Shown here: in pieces, positions 50,092 through 58,593 of the stretch
Numbering within the stretch: the first letter of the stretch is position 1
How the letters are laid out: every line of letters begins with the position of its first letter
Origin: Mycobacterium sp.
GTDB taxonomy: Bacteria > Actinomycetota > Actinomycetes > Mycobacteriales > Mycobacteriaceae
Direction: 5' to 3'
NCBI RefSeq assembly: GCF_025965855.1
Contig: NZ_JAOPWB010000162.1
Coordinates: forward strand, 1-64,000
DNA: 64,000 nucleotides
The notes under the pieces: generated by a model
What the model was told of the DNA's origin: nothing
Database searches by the model: none
Seen by the model: the letters and a program-made list of their open reading frames with translations, nothing else
Made by a program: the position numbers and the translations under genes

Positions 50092-50842
50092 ACCCGGGGC
50101 GGCCATCCGGATCGACGCGGCACCTCAGCAGGATGTACCGATCCTGGTGATGGGCGGTGTGCTGGACAGCTCGACGTACCGAACGGTCCGCGACACCATG
50201 ATCAAGGCCGCCCTCGACGAGCCGCGGGCGGTGATCGCGGATGTCAACCGCCTGTCCGTGCCGTCCGCGTCGGCGTGGATGGTATTCACCAGCGCCCGCT
50301 GGCACGTGAGTACCTGGCCGGACGTTCCAATCCTGCTGGTGTGCGAGCATCCGGACGTTCGTCGAGCGGTCGCCGCCGTCGGTGTGACCCGATACGTGCC
50401 GGTGCACGCCAACCGCGAGTTGGCGCTCGACGCCGTCCGGGGCCAGGCGGTAGCCGTCCGGCGGCGGGCGCGCACCAACCTCCCGGCCAGCAGGGTCAGC
50501 GTCGGACTGGCCCGAGCCATGGTCAACGACTGGCTCATCCGGTGGGAAATGCAGGACCTGATCCCGCTCGCGACAACGGTAGCGACGGTTTTCGTCGAGA
50601 ACGCGCTCGACCATACTCACAGCGAGCCGGTGCTGATCGTCGAGAGCTATCGCGACTCCGTCACAGTCGCGGTGGAGGACGGCAGCGACAGCCTGCCGGG
50701 CCGGCACGAAGATCCCGATCGCGGCGCCGAAATCGTGTCCGGCTTGGCCATCGTTTCGGCGCTGAGCCGGATGTGGGGCGCCATCCCGACGCCCTCGGGC
50801 AAGACGGTGTGGGCACTGGTCGGTCGCGAAAATCGGCTCTAG
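50078..50842 (+). CDS. STAS-like plus HATPase (anti-sigma factor kinase-type) protein
   Basis: This 254-residue protein has an N-terminal STAS-like domain (residues ~15-115: 'PILVMGGVLDSSTYRTVRDTMIKAAL', 'AVIADVNRLSVPSASAWMVFTSA'). A C-terminal GHKL ATPase-type domain covers ~140-250, with N box 'VFVENALDHTHS', 'VAVEDGSD' and 'GLAIVSALSRMWG'. The layout joins an anti-anti-sigma-like and an anti-sigma-kinase-like module in one chain. It is translated inside the end of the CheB gene and precedes the CheR-PAS gene, so it probably transmits the output of that pair. The partner sigma factor is unknown; SigF is a tempting candidate. Confidence 0.78.
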   Translation: MPVDEPGAAIRIDAAPQQDVPILVMGGVLDSSTYRTVRDTMIKAALDEPRAVIADVNRLSVPSASAWMVFTSARWHVSTWPDVPILLVCEHPDVRRAVAAVGVTRYVPVHANRELALDAVRGQAVAVRRRARTNLPASRVSVGLARAMVNDWLIRWEMQDLIPLATTVATVFVENALDHTHSEPVLIVESYRDSVTVAVEDGSDSLPGRHEDPDRGAEIVSGLAIVSALSRMWGAIPTPSGKTVWALVGRENRL

Positions 50843-50896
50843 CGGCGCGAGTAGTGTTCGAGTCCTTAAGCGAACGCTCTTTCGAACGGGACGTTT

Positions 50897-52738
50897 ATGG
50901 ACGGCACGACTGACGAGGCCTTCGAAGCCTTGTTACACTATATGCGGGATTCCCGCGGCTTCGACTTCACGGGCTACAAGCGCACGTCGCTGATGCGCCG
51001 GGTCCGGCACCGGATGGATCAGGCCGGCTACACCACCTTCGAGGAGTACCTCGACGTTCTGCAGGCCAGCTCGGACGAGTTCGCGTCGCTGTTCAACACC
51101 ATCCTCATCAACGTCACCGCGTTCTTCCGGGACCCGGAGGCCTGGGAATTCGTCAGGGCCGAGGTCATTCCGCGGATGCTGGCCGAGCGCGGACCCGGCG
51201 ACCCGATCCGGGTGTGGAGCGCGGGATGTGCGTCCGGGCAGGAGGCCTACACGCTGGCCATGCTGCTTGCCGAGGCCCTGGGCCCCGACGCGTTCCGGCA
51301 GCGGATCAAGATCTATGCCACCGACATCGACGAGGAGGCGCTCACCGAGGCGCGCGCGGCGTCCTACGACGCCAAGGCCGTCGACTCGGTGCCCGAAGAC
51401 CTGCTTGCGCGCTATTTCGAACAGGTCAACGGTCGCTACATTTTCCACAAGGATCTGCGCCGCGCGGTCATCTTCGGCCGCAACGACCTTGTCAAGGACG
51501 CGCCGATCTCGCGCGTCGATCTGCTGGCGTGCCGCAACACCCTGATGTATCTCAACGCCGAGACGCAGCGAAACGTATTGGGGCGCCTACGTTTCGCGCT
51601 TGCGCCCCAGGGCACGCTGTTCCTCGGGCACGCCGAGATGTTGTTGAGCCACAGCGAACGCTACGCGCCGTTGAGCCTCAAGAATCGGATCTTCCGCAAG
51701 TTCGCCGGGGCCCGGGGCATGGTGGATCCCTACGATCCGGCCGCCGCATTCTACGAACGCCACGGCGACCTGCCCGGCTTGACCACGGTGCGCGACTTGG
51801 CTTTTCGCGCCAGCCCGGTCGCCCAGATCGTGATCACCGGCGAGGACACCGTCGCGATGATCAACCAGCAGGCCGAAAGCGTCTTCGGCCTCTCGGCGCG
51901 CGACATCGGCCGGCTACTGGGTGATCTCGAAGTGTCCTACCGCCCGCTCGAGCTGCGCGCCTACCTGGAACAGGCCAAGGTGGAGCGGCGATCGACCCGG
52001 ATTCCCGACGTCAAATGGCAGCGACCCGCTGCCGAGACGGTGTGGTTCGAGATCCACGTCAATCCGCTCGTCGACGCCGAGAACGGCCTGCTTGGCGTGT
52101 CGATCGTGTTCTTCGACGTCACCGCGACGCGTGCCCTCCTCGACAAGGTCGTGGATACCAACCGCCAGCTCGAGGCCGCATACGAAGAGCTGCAATCCAC
52201 AAACGAGGAGCTCGAGACGACCAACGAGGAACTGCAGTCCACGGTGGAGGAGCTCGAGACGACCAACGAGGAACTGCAGTCCACCAACGAAGAGCTCGAG
52301 ACGATGAACGAGGAGCTGCAGTCCACCAACGACGAACTGCACACCATCAACGGCACGCTGCATGAACGCAGCGTGGAACTGGACAACGCCAAGAATTTCC
52401 TGGATTCGCTGATCAGCTCGGTTCAGCTGGGGATGGTCGTGGTGGACCGGGAGATGCGGGTGGTGGTGTGGAACCGCGGATGCGAAGACCTGTGGGGGCT
52501 GAGGGCCGACGAGACGACGGGAACCCGGTTGACCGAGCTGGATATCGGGCTGCCGCTGGACGGCGTGCGGCCCTTGATCGGCAACGCGTTCGTCGATCCC
52601 GACAGCTCCGGCGAAGCGGTGGTGGACGCGGTCAACCGCCGCGGCCGCCCGGCTCGGATACGGGTCGTGTGCACTTCTTTTCGGTCGAGCCTGGGAACCG
52701 TCGGCGGTGCACTGTTGCTGATGGAGGTCTTGGGCTGA
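50897..52738 (+). CDS. CheR-type methyltransferase with coiled coil and PAS domains
   Basis: This 613-residue protein has a CheR domain at residues ~5-270: 'TSLMRRVRHRMDQAG', the SAM site 'VWSAGCASGQEAYTLAMLL', 'IYATDIDEEAL' and 'DLLACRNTLMYL', close to the family CRNVLIYF. PAS-like domains are at ~300-420 and ~490-600. Between them, residues ~430-480 form a repetitive coiled coil built from 'EELQSTNEELETTN'. It resembles the right half of large CheB-CheR-PAS fusion sensors of other bacteria, here split from CheB. It should methylate glutamates of an unknown partner. It lies 54 bases after the STAS/ATPase gene. Confidence 0.87.
   Translation: MDGTTDEAFEALLHYMRDSRGFDFTGYKRTSLMRRVRHRMDQAGYTTFEEYLDVLQASSDEFASLFNTILINVTAFFRDPEAWEFVRAEVIPRMLAERGPGDPIRVWSAGCASGQEAYTLAMLLAEALGPDAFRQRIKIYATDIDEEALTEARAASYDAKAVDSVPEDLLARYFEQVNGRYIFHKDLRRAVIFGRNDLVKDAPISRVDLLACRNTLMYLNAETQRNVLGRLRFALAPQGTLFLGHAEMLLSHSERYAPLSLKNRIFRKFAGARGMVDPYDPAAAFYERHGDLPGLTTVRDLAFRASPVAQIVITGEDTVAMINQQAESVFGLSARDIGRLLGDLEVSYRPLELRAYLEQAKVERRSTRIPDVKWQRPAAETVWFEIHVNPLVDAENGLLGVSIVFFDVTATRALLDKVVDTNRQLEAAYEELQSTNEELETTNEELQSTVEELETTNEELQSTNEELETMNEELQSTNDELHTINGTLHERSVELDNAKNFLDSLISSVQLGMVVVDREMRVVVWNRGCEDLWGLRADETTGTRLTELDIGLPLDGVRPLIGNAFVDPDSSGEAVVDAVNRRGRPARIRVVCTSFRSSLGTVGGALLLMEVLG
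52185..52345 (+). repeat. Tandem repeat encoding the CheR coiled coil
   Basis: Imperfect ~42-base units (GAGCTGCAGTCCACAAACGA and GAGCTCGAGACGACCAACGA types alternating at ~21-base spacing) encode the repeated EELQSTN/EELETTN heptads. The high DNA similarity between units suggests recent expansion or ongoing slippage. Confidence 0.8.
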
Positions 52739-52763
52739 GCCGGGGCTTAGCGCGGCGGCGCGG

Positions 52764-53696
52764 TCACTGCCCCCACCGCGCGGCCGCCTCTTCGGCCGCT
52801 TGGTGAGCCAGTTGCGCGCGGCGCAGAGACTCCGCGGCGCGGCGTCGCGCCGCGGCCACCGTCTGTTTGCTGGCACCGAATCCCGCGGACAGATCCTGGT
52901 GTCTGCGCCGAAGTTCGGCCGCGCGCAGCCGTGCCAGTTCGGCGCGACTGGCGGCGCTGTCCGCCGAGTGGTTCGGGGATAGCCCCGTAAGACCGTCGCG
53001 CTGTGCGGCGGGCGCGTCGCCGGCGTTCCCCTCCGCCGGACATTGTCCCAACGATCCCGGCGGTATCTCCCGGCTCTCGCCGCGCGGCCGCGGCTTGGGT
53101 GGCGGCGCTCCGGCGACGATGTCGGCGAGGACATGCCCAATCTCGTAAATCGGCAACACCAGATCGGCGCCGGCTCGTGCGGCCGCGATCGGCATCGAGG
53201 CGTACTGGGCGGTGTCCGGGCTTTGTGCGATGACGATGGCGCCGGCCCGCTTCATCGCGACGGTGCCGACCGCGCCGTCTTGCCCGGAACCCGACAATAC
53301 GACCGCCACACCCCGTGTTCCGTACGACTTCGCCACCGACGCCAGCAGCACGTCGAAGCGCTGCTCGTTGTGGGGCTTCGCCTCCCGCAGGCGACAGCGG
53401 CCGTCCGGCGTCAATTCCAGGTGCACCCCGGGCGGACACGCGATCACCTCACCCGGGGCGACGGCCTGCCCGTCTTCCGCCCAGCTGACCCGATGGGGCG
53501 TTTGTCTGCCCAGGATCGTCGGTAGCACGCTGCTCAGGCCGCCGAGGTGTTGCTGCACGACGACGGCGGCGGGAAACTCCGCCGGCAAGTCGCGCAAGAC
53601 GATGGACAAGGCGTCCAAGCCGCCCGCCGACGCCAGCAGCACGACCAGCTCGATCGCCGGCCGCGGTTCGTCGGTCGTCATGTCCTCAGTGTCCAC
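52764..53696 (-). CDS. Second CheB-like methylesterase-domain protein
   Basis: This 310-residue protein has a stand-alone CheB catalytic domain at residues ~15-195: Ser in 'VVLLASAGGLDALSIVL', His in 'AVVVQQHLGGLSSVL', and the Asp loop in 'VVLSGSGQDGAVGTVAM'. The C-terminal ~90 residues are Arg/Ala-rich and helical ('RAELARLRAAELRRRHQDL', 'AAARRRAAESLRRAQLAHQAA'), a probable coiled coil. GTG 53696 or ATG 53681 may be the start. It is convergent with the CheR-PAS gene, so the locus carries two different CheB-like proteins and one CheR, and no receptor. Confidence 0.82.
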   Translation of the reverse strand: MDTEDMTTDEPRPAIELVVLLASAGGLDALSIVLRDLPAEFPAAVVVQQHLGGLSSVLPTILGRQTPHRVSWAEDGQAVAPGEVIACPPGVHLELTPDGRCRLREAKPHNEQRFDVLLASVAKSYGTRGVAVVLSGSGQDGAVGTVAMKRAGAIVIAQSPDTAQYASMPIAAARAGADLVLPIYEIGHVLADIVAGAPPPKPRPRGESREIPPGSLGQCPAEGNAGDAPAAQRDGLTGLSPNHSADSAASRAELARLRAAELRRRHQDLSAGFGASKQTVAAARRRAAESLRRAQLAHQAAEEAAARWGQ

Positions 53697-53789
53697 CCGC
53701 GCGCGCCCGCAGCACAGTTCGGCGACGCCGCGCGAAAGAGATCCGCTATGCGAAACACCAGGCCGCTGAACGAAGAGCGCGGGGGCGGC

Positions 53790-53813
53790 GTTTCGTTTCT
53801 GTCGGGCGGGGTA
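53790..53813 (+). promoter_or_regulatory. SigF-type promoter of the GT4 gene
   Basis: GTTT (53790-53793), 15 bases, GGGTA (53809-53813): an exact match, 47 bases before the GTG start at 53861, with a GAAGGGA ribosome site between. Confidence 0.62.
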
Positions 53814-53860
53814 ACAACTTCTTGGCTGGGCGTAGCGCGCGTTAGAAGGGAGCCGCCGTT

Positions 53861-55045
53861 GTGAAGATCGCCATTGTCACCGGTGACGACCTCGTCGGAG
53901 ATGACCCCCAGCGACTTTGTGCCGCGCTCGCGGCCCAAGGCCATGAGGCGACTGCCTACGTCAGGGGACAAGGCCGGCGACCCGTGGGGTTGAGCGCCGA
54001 CGGGGACTACCGAGCCCGCTCGATCCACATCGGCCCCCGCGCTGCCGCGCCGGTCGAGGCGGTGTTGCCGTATGTCGGGGAGTGGGCAGTCGCGCTGGAG
54101 CGCCTGTGGTCATCCGAACAGCCTGACGTCGTGCACGCATACGGCTGGCTGGGCGGGTTGGCCGCCCAGCTTGCCGCGCGACGGCAGCGGATACCGATCA
54201 TGCAAAGCTTCCAGGGCCTCGCGGCGACGTCGCGCGCCCACTCTGTTGGCGGCCCGCACCGAGACAGCGAACGCGAGCGTATCGAGCCGCTCTTGGTGCG
54301 CAGCGCCACGTGGGTGACCGGCGAGTGCACAGCCGATGTGAACGTGCTGGCCCGGTTACGCCACGGTCGCGCTCGAGTGTCCGCTCTGTGCAGCGGCGTC
54401 GATGTCGGGCGATTCTGCCCGGTGGGCCCCGCGGTTGCTCGCGATGGCCTGCATCGCATCCTCTGCGTCGCACCAAATCCCTTGGAATCCAATGGGTTTG
54501 ATATCGCCATTCGCGCGCTGCCCAGGGTCGCGGCGGCAGAGCTTGTGATCGCCGAAACCGCCGCCAGCGAACCCGGCCACGACCAGGCGCGGGCCCGGCT
54601 CGAACGCCTCGCCACCGAGTTGGGGGTGGCCGACCGGGTCCGCTTTGCGGGCGCGATCGGCGATGACGAGCTGCCATTGCTGCTGCGATCCGCCGACGTG
54701 GTCGCGTGCACACCCCGGCAGCCGTCGCGGGCGACCCCGGTGTTACAGGCCATGGCCAGCGGAGTGGCCGTGGTCGCGCTCCCCGTCGGTGTCCTGACCG
54801 ACGTGGTCGTGGACGCCGTCACCGGACTGGTGCTGTCGCGACAAAGTCCGGCCGCAGTGGCCGTGGCGTTGAGAAGCCTTCTGGCGCAGAGCTTTCAGTG
54901 TGACAGCATGGGTGCGGCGGGCCGGAGCCGGGCGGTGTCGCGCTTCTCCTGGGACCGGATCGCGCTCGACTCGTTAAACGTCTATCGACAGCTCCTGTCG
55001 CTGCGCAGCGACCGACGAGAGCTGCAGTCGACGAAGAGACGGTGA
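53861..55045 (+). CDS. GT4-family glycosyltransferase
   Basis: This 394-residue GT-B protein has 'VHAYGWLGGLAAQLAARR', 'RVSALCSGVDVGRF', 'LHRILCVAPNPLESNGFDIAIRALP' and the C-terminal 'VVACTPRQPSRATPVLQAMASGVAVVALPVGV'. In the last block the usual E-x7-E motif is changed to a form with Gln in place of the second Glu. It resembles the GT4 gene at 35825 in overall layout but is clearly divergent. Donor and acceptor are unknown. The GTG at 53861 follows GAAGGGA. It has an exact SigF-type promoter and is followed by an AraC gene after 15 bases. Confidence 0.82.
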   Translation: MKIAIVTGDDLVGDDPQRLCAALAAQGHEATAYVRGQGRRPVGLSADGDYRARSIHIGPRAAAPVEAVLPYVGEWAVALERLWSSEQPDVVHAYGWLGGLAAQLAARRQRIPIMQSFQGLAATSRAHSVGGPHRDSERERIEPLLVRSATWVTGECTADVNVLARLRHGRARVSALCSGVDVGRFCPVGPAVARDGLHRILCVAPNPLESNGFDIAIRALPRVAAAELVIAETAASEPGHDQARARLERLATELGVADRVRFAGAIGDDELPLLLRSADVVACTPRQPSRATPVLQAMASGVAVVALPVGVLTDVVVDAVTGLVLSRQSPAAVAVALRSLLAQSFQCDSMGAAGRSRAVSRFSWDRIALDSLNVYRQLLSLRSDRRELQSTKRR

Positions 55046-55060
55046 GGTAACGGGCCTGCC

Positions 55061-56116
55061 ATGACGACGACCATGCCGAGCATCACGGAGGACGCGTCGC
55101 CCGACGCGATCCAGGTCGAATTGAGCCCCGCCCGTGACGCCGTCGCGCGCGACCTCGGGCCGGCCCGAAACACGGCCGCGGTTCGGTACGAGCAATTCCG
55201 CACCGTAGAGCCGGAGGCTGCGCGCCGGTTTTTTGCCCGTGCCTACGCGCCGGGCTGGGGCGTCAGCGGGCTCACAAGCCGCTCGTCCGTGACCCATGGG
55301 CGCTGCGCGGCGGGTTCGATGGCGGTCGACGAGGTGCTGATTCAGGGCCCATCGGTCTTCGAAATCCCTTCCGGCGAAACCGTTGTCGTGATTCAACCCC
55401 GGTCGGGAGCGCTGACCGTGCGGGGTGCTCCCTTGCCGAATGTGGATTGCCCCGTCCTGATCGCTCACGGGATGTCGTGTGCGCTGCGGGTGAACGGCGC
55501 GCGCTTCGATGTGGTGACCGTCCCGGCGGACGCGCTGCAAAAGGTCGCCGCGGACTGGCAGGCGCCGCTGTCGAAGCACATCCGGTTCCTGAATTGGCGC
55601 CCGATCTCGCGCGGCGCCGTGCGCGCGTGGCATCGAGCGCTGGATTACGTGACCGCCACCTTGGCCGTCCCGGACACCGCCCAGCAGCCGATGATCGTGG
55701 CGGCGATGGCTCCTTTGCTGGCCGGCGCGCTGCTTGAGTGCTACCCGTCCAACGTGACCGAACAGCACGTGGCAGGTGACCCGTCGTTGCCGGAAACGCT
55801 GAAGGACGCGGTGGCCTTCATCCACCGGCATGCCGCCGACGACGTGAGCATCAACGACATCGCGACGGCCGTACACCTGACCCCGAGGGCGGTGCAGTAC
55901 CTGTTCCGGCGCCAGCTAGATACCACCCCCACCGAGTACATGCGTCGCGTCCGGCTACACCGCGTGCACCAAGAGCTGATCGCCGGGGAGCGCGCTACCA
56001 CCACCGTGGCCGAAATCGCGCGGCGTTGGGGCTTCGCACACACCGGCCGGTTCGCGGTGCTGTATCGACAGACCTACGGCCAGAGCCCCCACACCACGCT
56101 CAACCCGGTGATGTAG
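55061..56116 (+). CDS. AraC-family transcriptional regulator
   Basis: This 351-residue regulator has an N-terminal ~220-residue effector domain of the 'AraC-binding-like' type ('AARRFFARAYAPGWGVSG'). A C-terminal double helix-turn-helix covers ~250-345: 'VSINDIATAVHLTPRAVQYLFRRQLDTTPTEYMRRVRLHRVHQEL', then 'TTVAEIARRWGFAHTGRFAVLYRQTYGQSP'. Such proteins usually activate nearby catabolic or stress genes in response to a small molecule. It ends 6 bases from the convergent amine oxidase gene, and no target site could be picked out. Confidence 0.88.
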   Translation: MTTTMPSITEDASPDAIQVELSPARDAVARDLGPARNTAAVRYEQFRTVEPEAARRFFARAYAPGWGVSGLTSRSSVTHGRCAAGSMAVDEVLIQGPSVFEIPSGETVVVIQPRSGALTVRGAPLPNVDCPVLIAHGMSCALRVNGARFDVVTVPADALQKVAADWQAPLSKHIRFLNWRPISRGAVRAWHRALDYVTATLAVPDTAQQPMIVAAMAPLLAGALLECYPSNVTEQHVAGDPSLPETLKDAVAFIHRHAADDVSINDIATAVHLTPRAVQYLFRRQLDTTPTEYMRRVRLHRVHQELIAGERATTTVAEIARRWGFAHTGRFAVLYRQTYGQSPHTTLNPVM

Positions 56117-56122
56117 CGGCTC

Positions 56123-57469
56123 TCACCCACTCAACCGGTGCATCAATTGGCCGGCGGCGTATCGGCCGCTGGCCATGGCGCCGGTCGCGGTGGACGGATT
56201 GTCGACGCCGACGGCCTCACCCGCCAGGTAAAGCCGGTCGTCGATCGGTTCCTGCAGCCGGCGCCGATCGTTCAGGCCGGAACCGGGCGCGTGGAACGAG
56301 TAGGAGCCGAGCGCGTAGGGGTCGACCGTCCACTTCGACGTGCGCACTTGCAGCGGGGAGATGTCCCCGCCGAACAGCTGGCGCGCGATGGGCAGGGCGC
56401 CGGCGATCAGGTCGGCGGGCGCGGCCGACTCCACCCACCGGCCGCGCTCACCGGCGTTGAACGCCAACACGATTGGACCCGCGGTGCTGGGCAGGGTGAA
56501 CCATTGTGACCAAACTCCCGGCTCGCTGCCGATGTACTGATAAAAGGCGTTCTCCACGCCCCACGTTCGCCGGTCGAAGCGAAAGTAGCTCTTGGACAGC
56601 ACGCCGAATCCCAGCGCTTGCACGGCCCGGCTATGTTCGTCCGGAAGGGGCGGGTCGAAGGCGATCGCGCCGGATTTGAGAACCCCAAGGGGAACGGTGA
56701 CGATCGCCGCGGGTCCCTCGAACGACCGGTCGCCGGCCCGCACGACGACTGAGGCGTCGCGTCGCGCGATCGCGGTCACCGGCGTCTTCAGCCGGATCTG
56801 GAGGCCGTCGGCAAGGATGCGCGGCAGCGCGTCGTAGCCGCTGATGACGACGTCCTGGTCGCCCTCCGCGTACTCGCCATGGTCAAATGTGTTGGCGGAC
56901 AGTTGATCCACGCCGGCAGCGTATTCGTCCTCGATCTCGGCGGTGAGATAAAAAGCCAATTGGGCGCGGTCGGGATCGGAAAGCCCCGCGCGGGTCGCCG
57001 CGGCGTCGACGGCGGCGCCGAGACTCCCGTCGTCGACGCGGCCGCGCGCCCGTTTTACGAAGGTGCGCCAGGTTTGCGGGTCGTAGGCCAGCGGCGGGAG
57101 CCGTGGATCGACCGCAAGCTTGGCCCATCCGTAGTAGTCGGTCGGGGCGAGCTGTGCGCGCGCCTTTTGCGCGAGCTCCATCAGCGGATTGTCCGTCGTG
57201 CCATGGATCCAGGACGCGCCCATCTCGAGCGGTGCGCCCCAGTCGCGGTTGGTGTACACCCGGCCGCCGATGCGGTCACGGGCCTCGATGACGCGCACCG
57301 GCCATCCCGCGTCGGCAAGGCTGCGTGCCGCGGACAGGCCGGCCATGCCGGCGCCGACGATGAGCACCGCCTTGGTGTCCGGCGGGGGCGGGGGACCCGA
57401 CGCGCAGGCGGCCGCCAGCCCGCCGCCGACGAGGCTCGCCGTGGCCGCGAAGAACTCCCGACGGGACAT
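56123..57469 (-). CDS. Exported flavin amine oxidase (Tat/lipoprotein signal)
   Basis: This 448-residue FAD enzyme starts 'MSRREFFAATASLVGGGLAAACASG', a twin-arginine signal with a lipobox-like LAAAC, so it is probably exported and lipid-anchored. The FAD-binding Rossmann motif is 'VLIVGAGMAGLSAARSLADAGWPVRVIEARDRIGGRV'. The C-terminal FAD contact is 'LYLAGEAVGVDNPSTATGAMASGRYAA'. The family oxidises amines or polyamines to aldehydes and H2O2. ATG 57469 is used; a GTG three codons earlier is in frame. A second, cytoplasmic amine oxidase lies at 58588. Confidence 0.87.
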   Translation of the reverse strand: MSRREFFAATASLVGGGLAAACASGPPPPPDTKAVLIVGAGMAGLSAARSLADAGWPVRVIEARDRIGGRVYTNRDWGAPLEMGASWIHGTTDNPLMELAQKARAQLAPTDYYGWAKLAVDPRLPPLAYDPQTWRTFVKRARGRVDDGSLGAAVDAAATRAGLSDPDRAQLAFYLTAEIEDEYAAGVDQLSANTFDHGEYAEGDQDVVISGYDALPRILADGLQIRLKTPVTAIARRDASVVVRAGDRSFEGPAAIVTVPLGVLKSGAIAFDPPLPDEHSRAVQALGFGVLSKSYFRFDRRTWGVENAFYQYIGSEPGVWSQWFTLPSTAGPIVLAFNAGERGRWVESAAPADLIAGALPIARQLFGGDISPLQVRTSKWTVDPYALGSYSFHAPGSGLNDRRRLQEPIDDRLYLAGEAVGVDNPSTATGAMASGRYAAGQLMHRLSG

Positions 57470-57627
57470 CGGGTACACGGCTGTCAGCGTCTCACAAGTT
57501 GTTGGACGATCGTGCCCGAATTCGTGGCGTGTAATGCGCCGTTTTCACCAGTTCGTCGTTGAGTTGCGGCTACACTCGCGTACATCCGGAGTGCGGCGAC
57601 GGGGCCGCGTTCGAAGGGGGAGCGGCG

Positions 57628-58593
57628 ATGAATGCTGGGCGATCGACTCGCACAACTGACCGGCTTCCCGACGAACTGCCGCCAAGCCGCACCCTGACCG
57701 TGCGCGCGGGCGACGGAACCCCGCTGCACACGCAGGTTTTCGGGCCACCCGAGGGTTATCCGATTGTGCTCACACACGGCATCACCTGCGCGATCCGGGC
57801 CTGGGTTCACCAGATCTCCGACCTGGCCGCCGATTACCGGGTCATCGCATTCGACCATCGCGGCCACGGACGAAGCGGCGTCCCGCGGCGCGGCGGCTAT
57901 AGCCTGAAACACCTTGCGTCGGACCTGGATTCGGTGCTCGAAGCGACCTTGGCGCCGCGTGAGCGAGCGGTGCTGGCCGGGCACTCGATGGGCGGGATCA
58001 CCATCGCCGCCTGGTCGGCGCACTACCGCCAACAGGTTCATCGGCGCGCCGACGCCGTCGCGCTGATCAACACCACCACCGGGGATCTGGTGCGCAGGGT
58101 GAAACTGTTGTCGGTGCCGCGCGAGCTGTCAGCGGCGCGAGTCCTGGCGGGGCGCGGCCTGGTCACCGCGTTCGGCGGGTTTCCCCTGCCCTCCGCGGCC
58201 CGGATCCCGAGCCGCTACGTGGTCGCGACGCTGGCGGTCGGCAAGGACGCCGACCCGGGCGCCGGCCGGGTCGTCTACGAGCTGTTCGCGCAGACGTCGC
58301 CCGCCGGGCGCGGCGGCTGCGCGAAGATGCTTGTCGATGCGTTGGGGTCGCGGTATCTCGAATTGGACGGGTTGACGGTGCCGACCCTGGTCATCGGCAG
58401 CGAGCGCGATCGCCTCACCCCGCTCAGCCAGTCCCGCAGGATCGCCCGCACCGCGCCCAACGTCGTCGGCCTGGTCGAGCTGCCCGGCGGCCACTGCTCG
58501 ATGCTGGAACAGCCGCGCGAGGTAAACCGGCACCTGCGGGCCCTGGTGGAATCGGTGACCCACGGTGTGCGGGTGCGCCGGATCAGCTCATAG
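57628..58593 (+). CDS. Alpha/beta hydrolase
   Basis: This 321-residue alpha/beta hydrolase has oxyanion '[16 protein letters not shown]', nucleophile elbow '[15 protein letters not shown]' with Ser, Asp in '[19 protein letters not shown]', and catalytic His in '[16 protein letters not shown]'. An N-terminal ~30-residue polar extension precedes the fold; there is no signal peptide. The ATG at 57628 follows GGGGGAGCGGCG. Its stop overlaps the convergent amine oxidase stop by 6 bases. Esterase or lipase-type activity is likely; the substrate is unknown. Confidence 0.87.
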   Translation: MNAGRSTRTTDRLPDELPPSRTLTVRAGDGTPLHTQVFGPPEGYPIVLTHGITCAIRAWVHQISDLAADYRVIAFDHRGHGRSGVPRRGGYSLKHLASDLDSVLEATLAPRERAVLAGHSMGGITIAAWSAHYRQQVHRRADAVALINTTTGDLVRRVKLLSVPRELSAARVLAGRGLVTAFGGFPLPSAARIPSRYVVATLAVGKDADPGAGRVVYELFAQTSPAGRGGCAKMLVDALGSRYLELDGLTVPTLVIGSERDRLTPLSQSRRIARTAPNVVGLVELPGGHCSMLEQPREVNRHLRALVESVTHGVRVRRISS

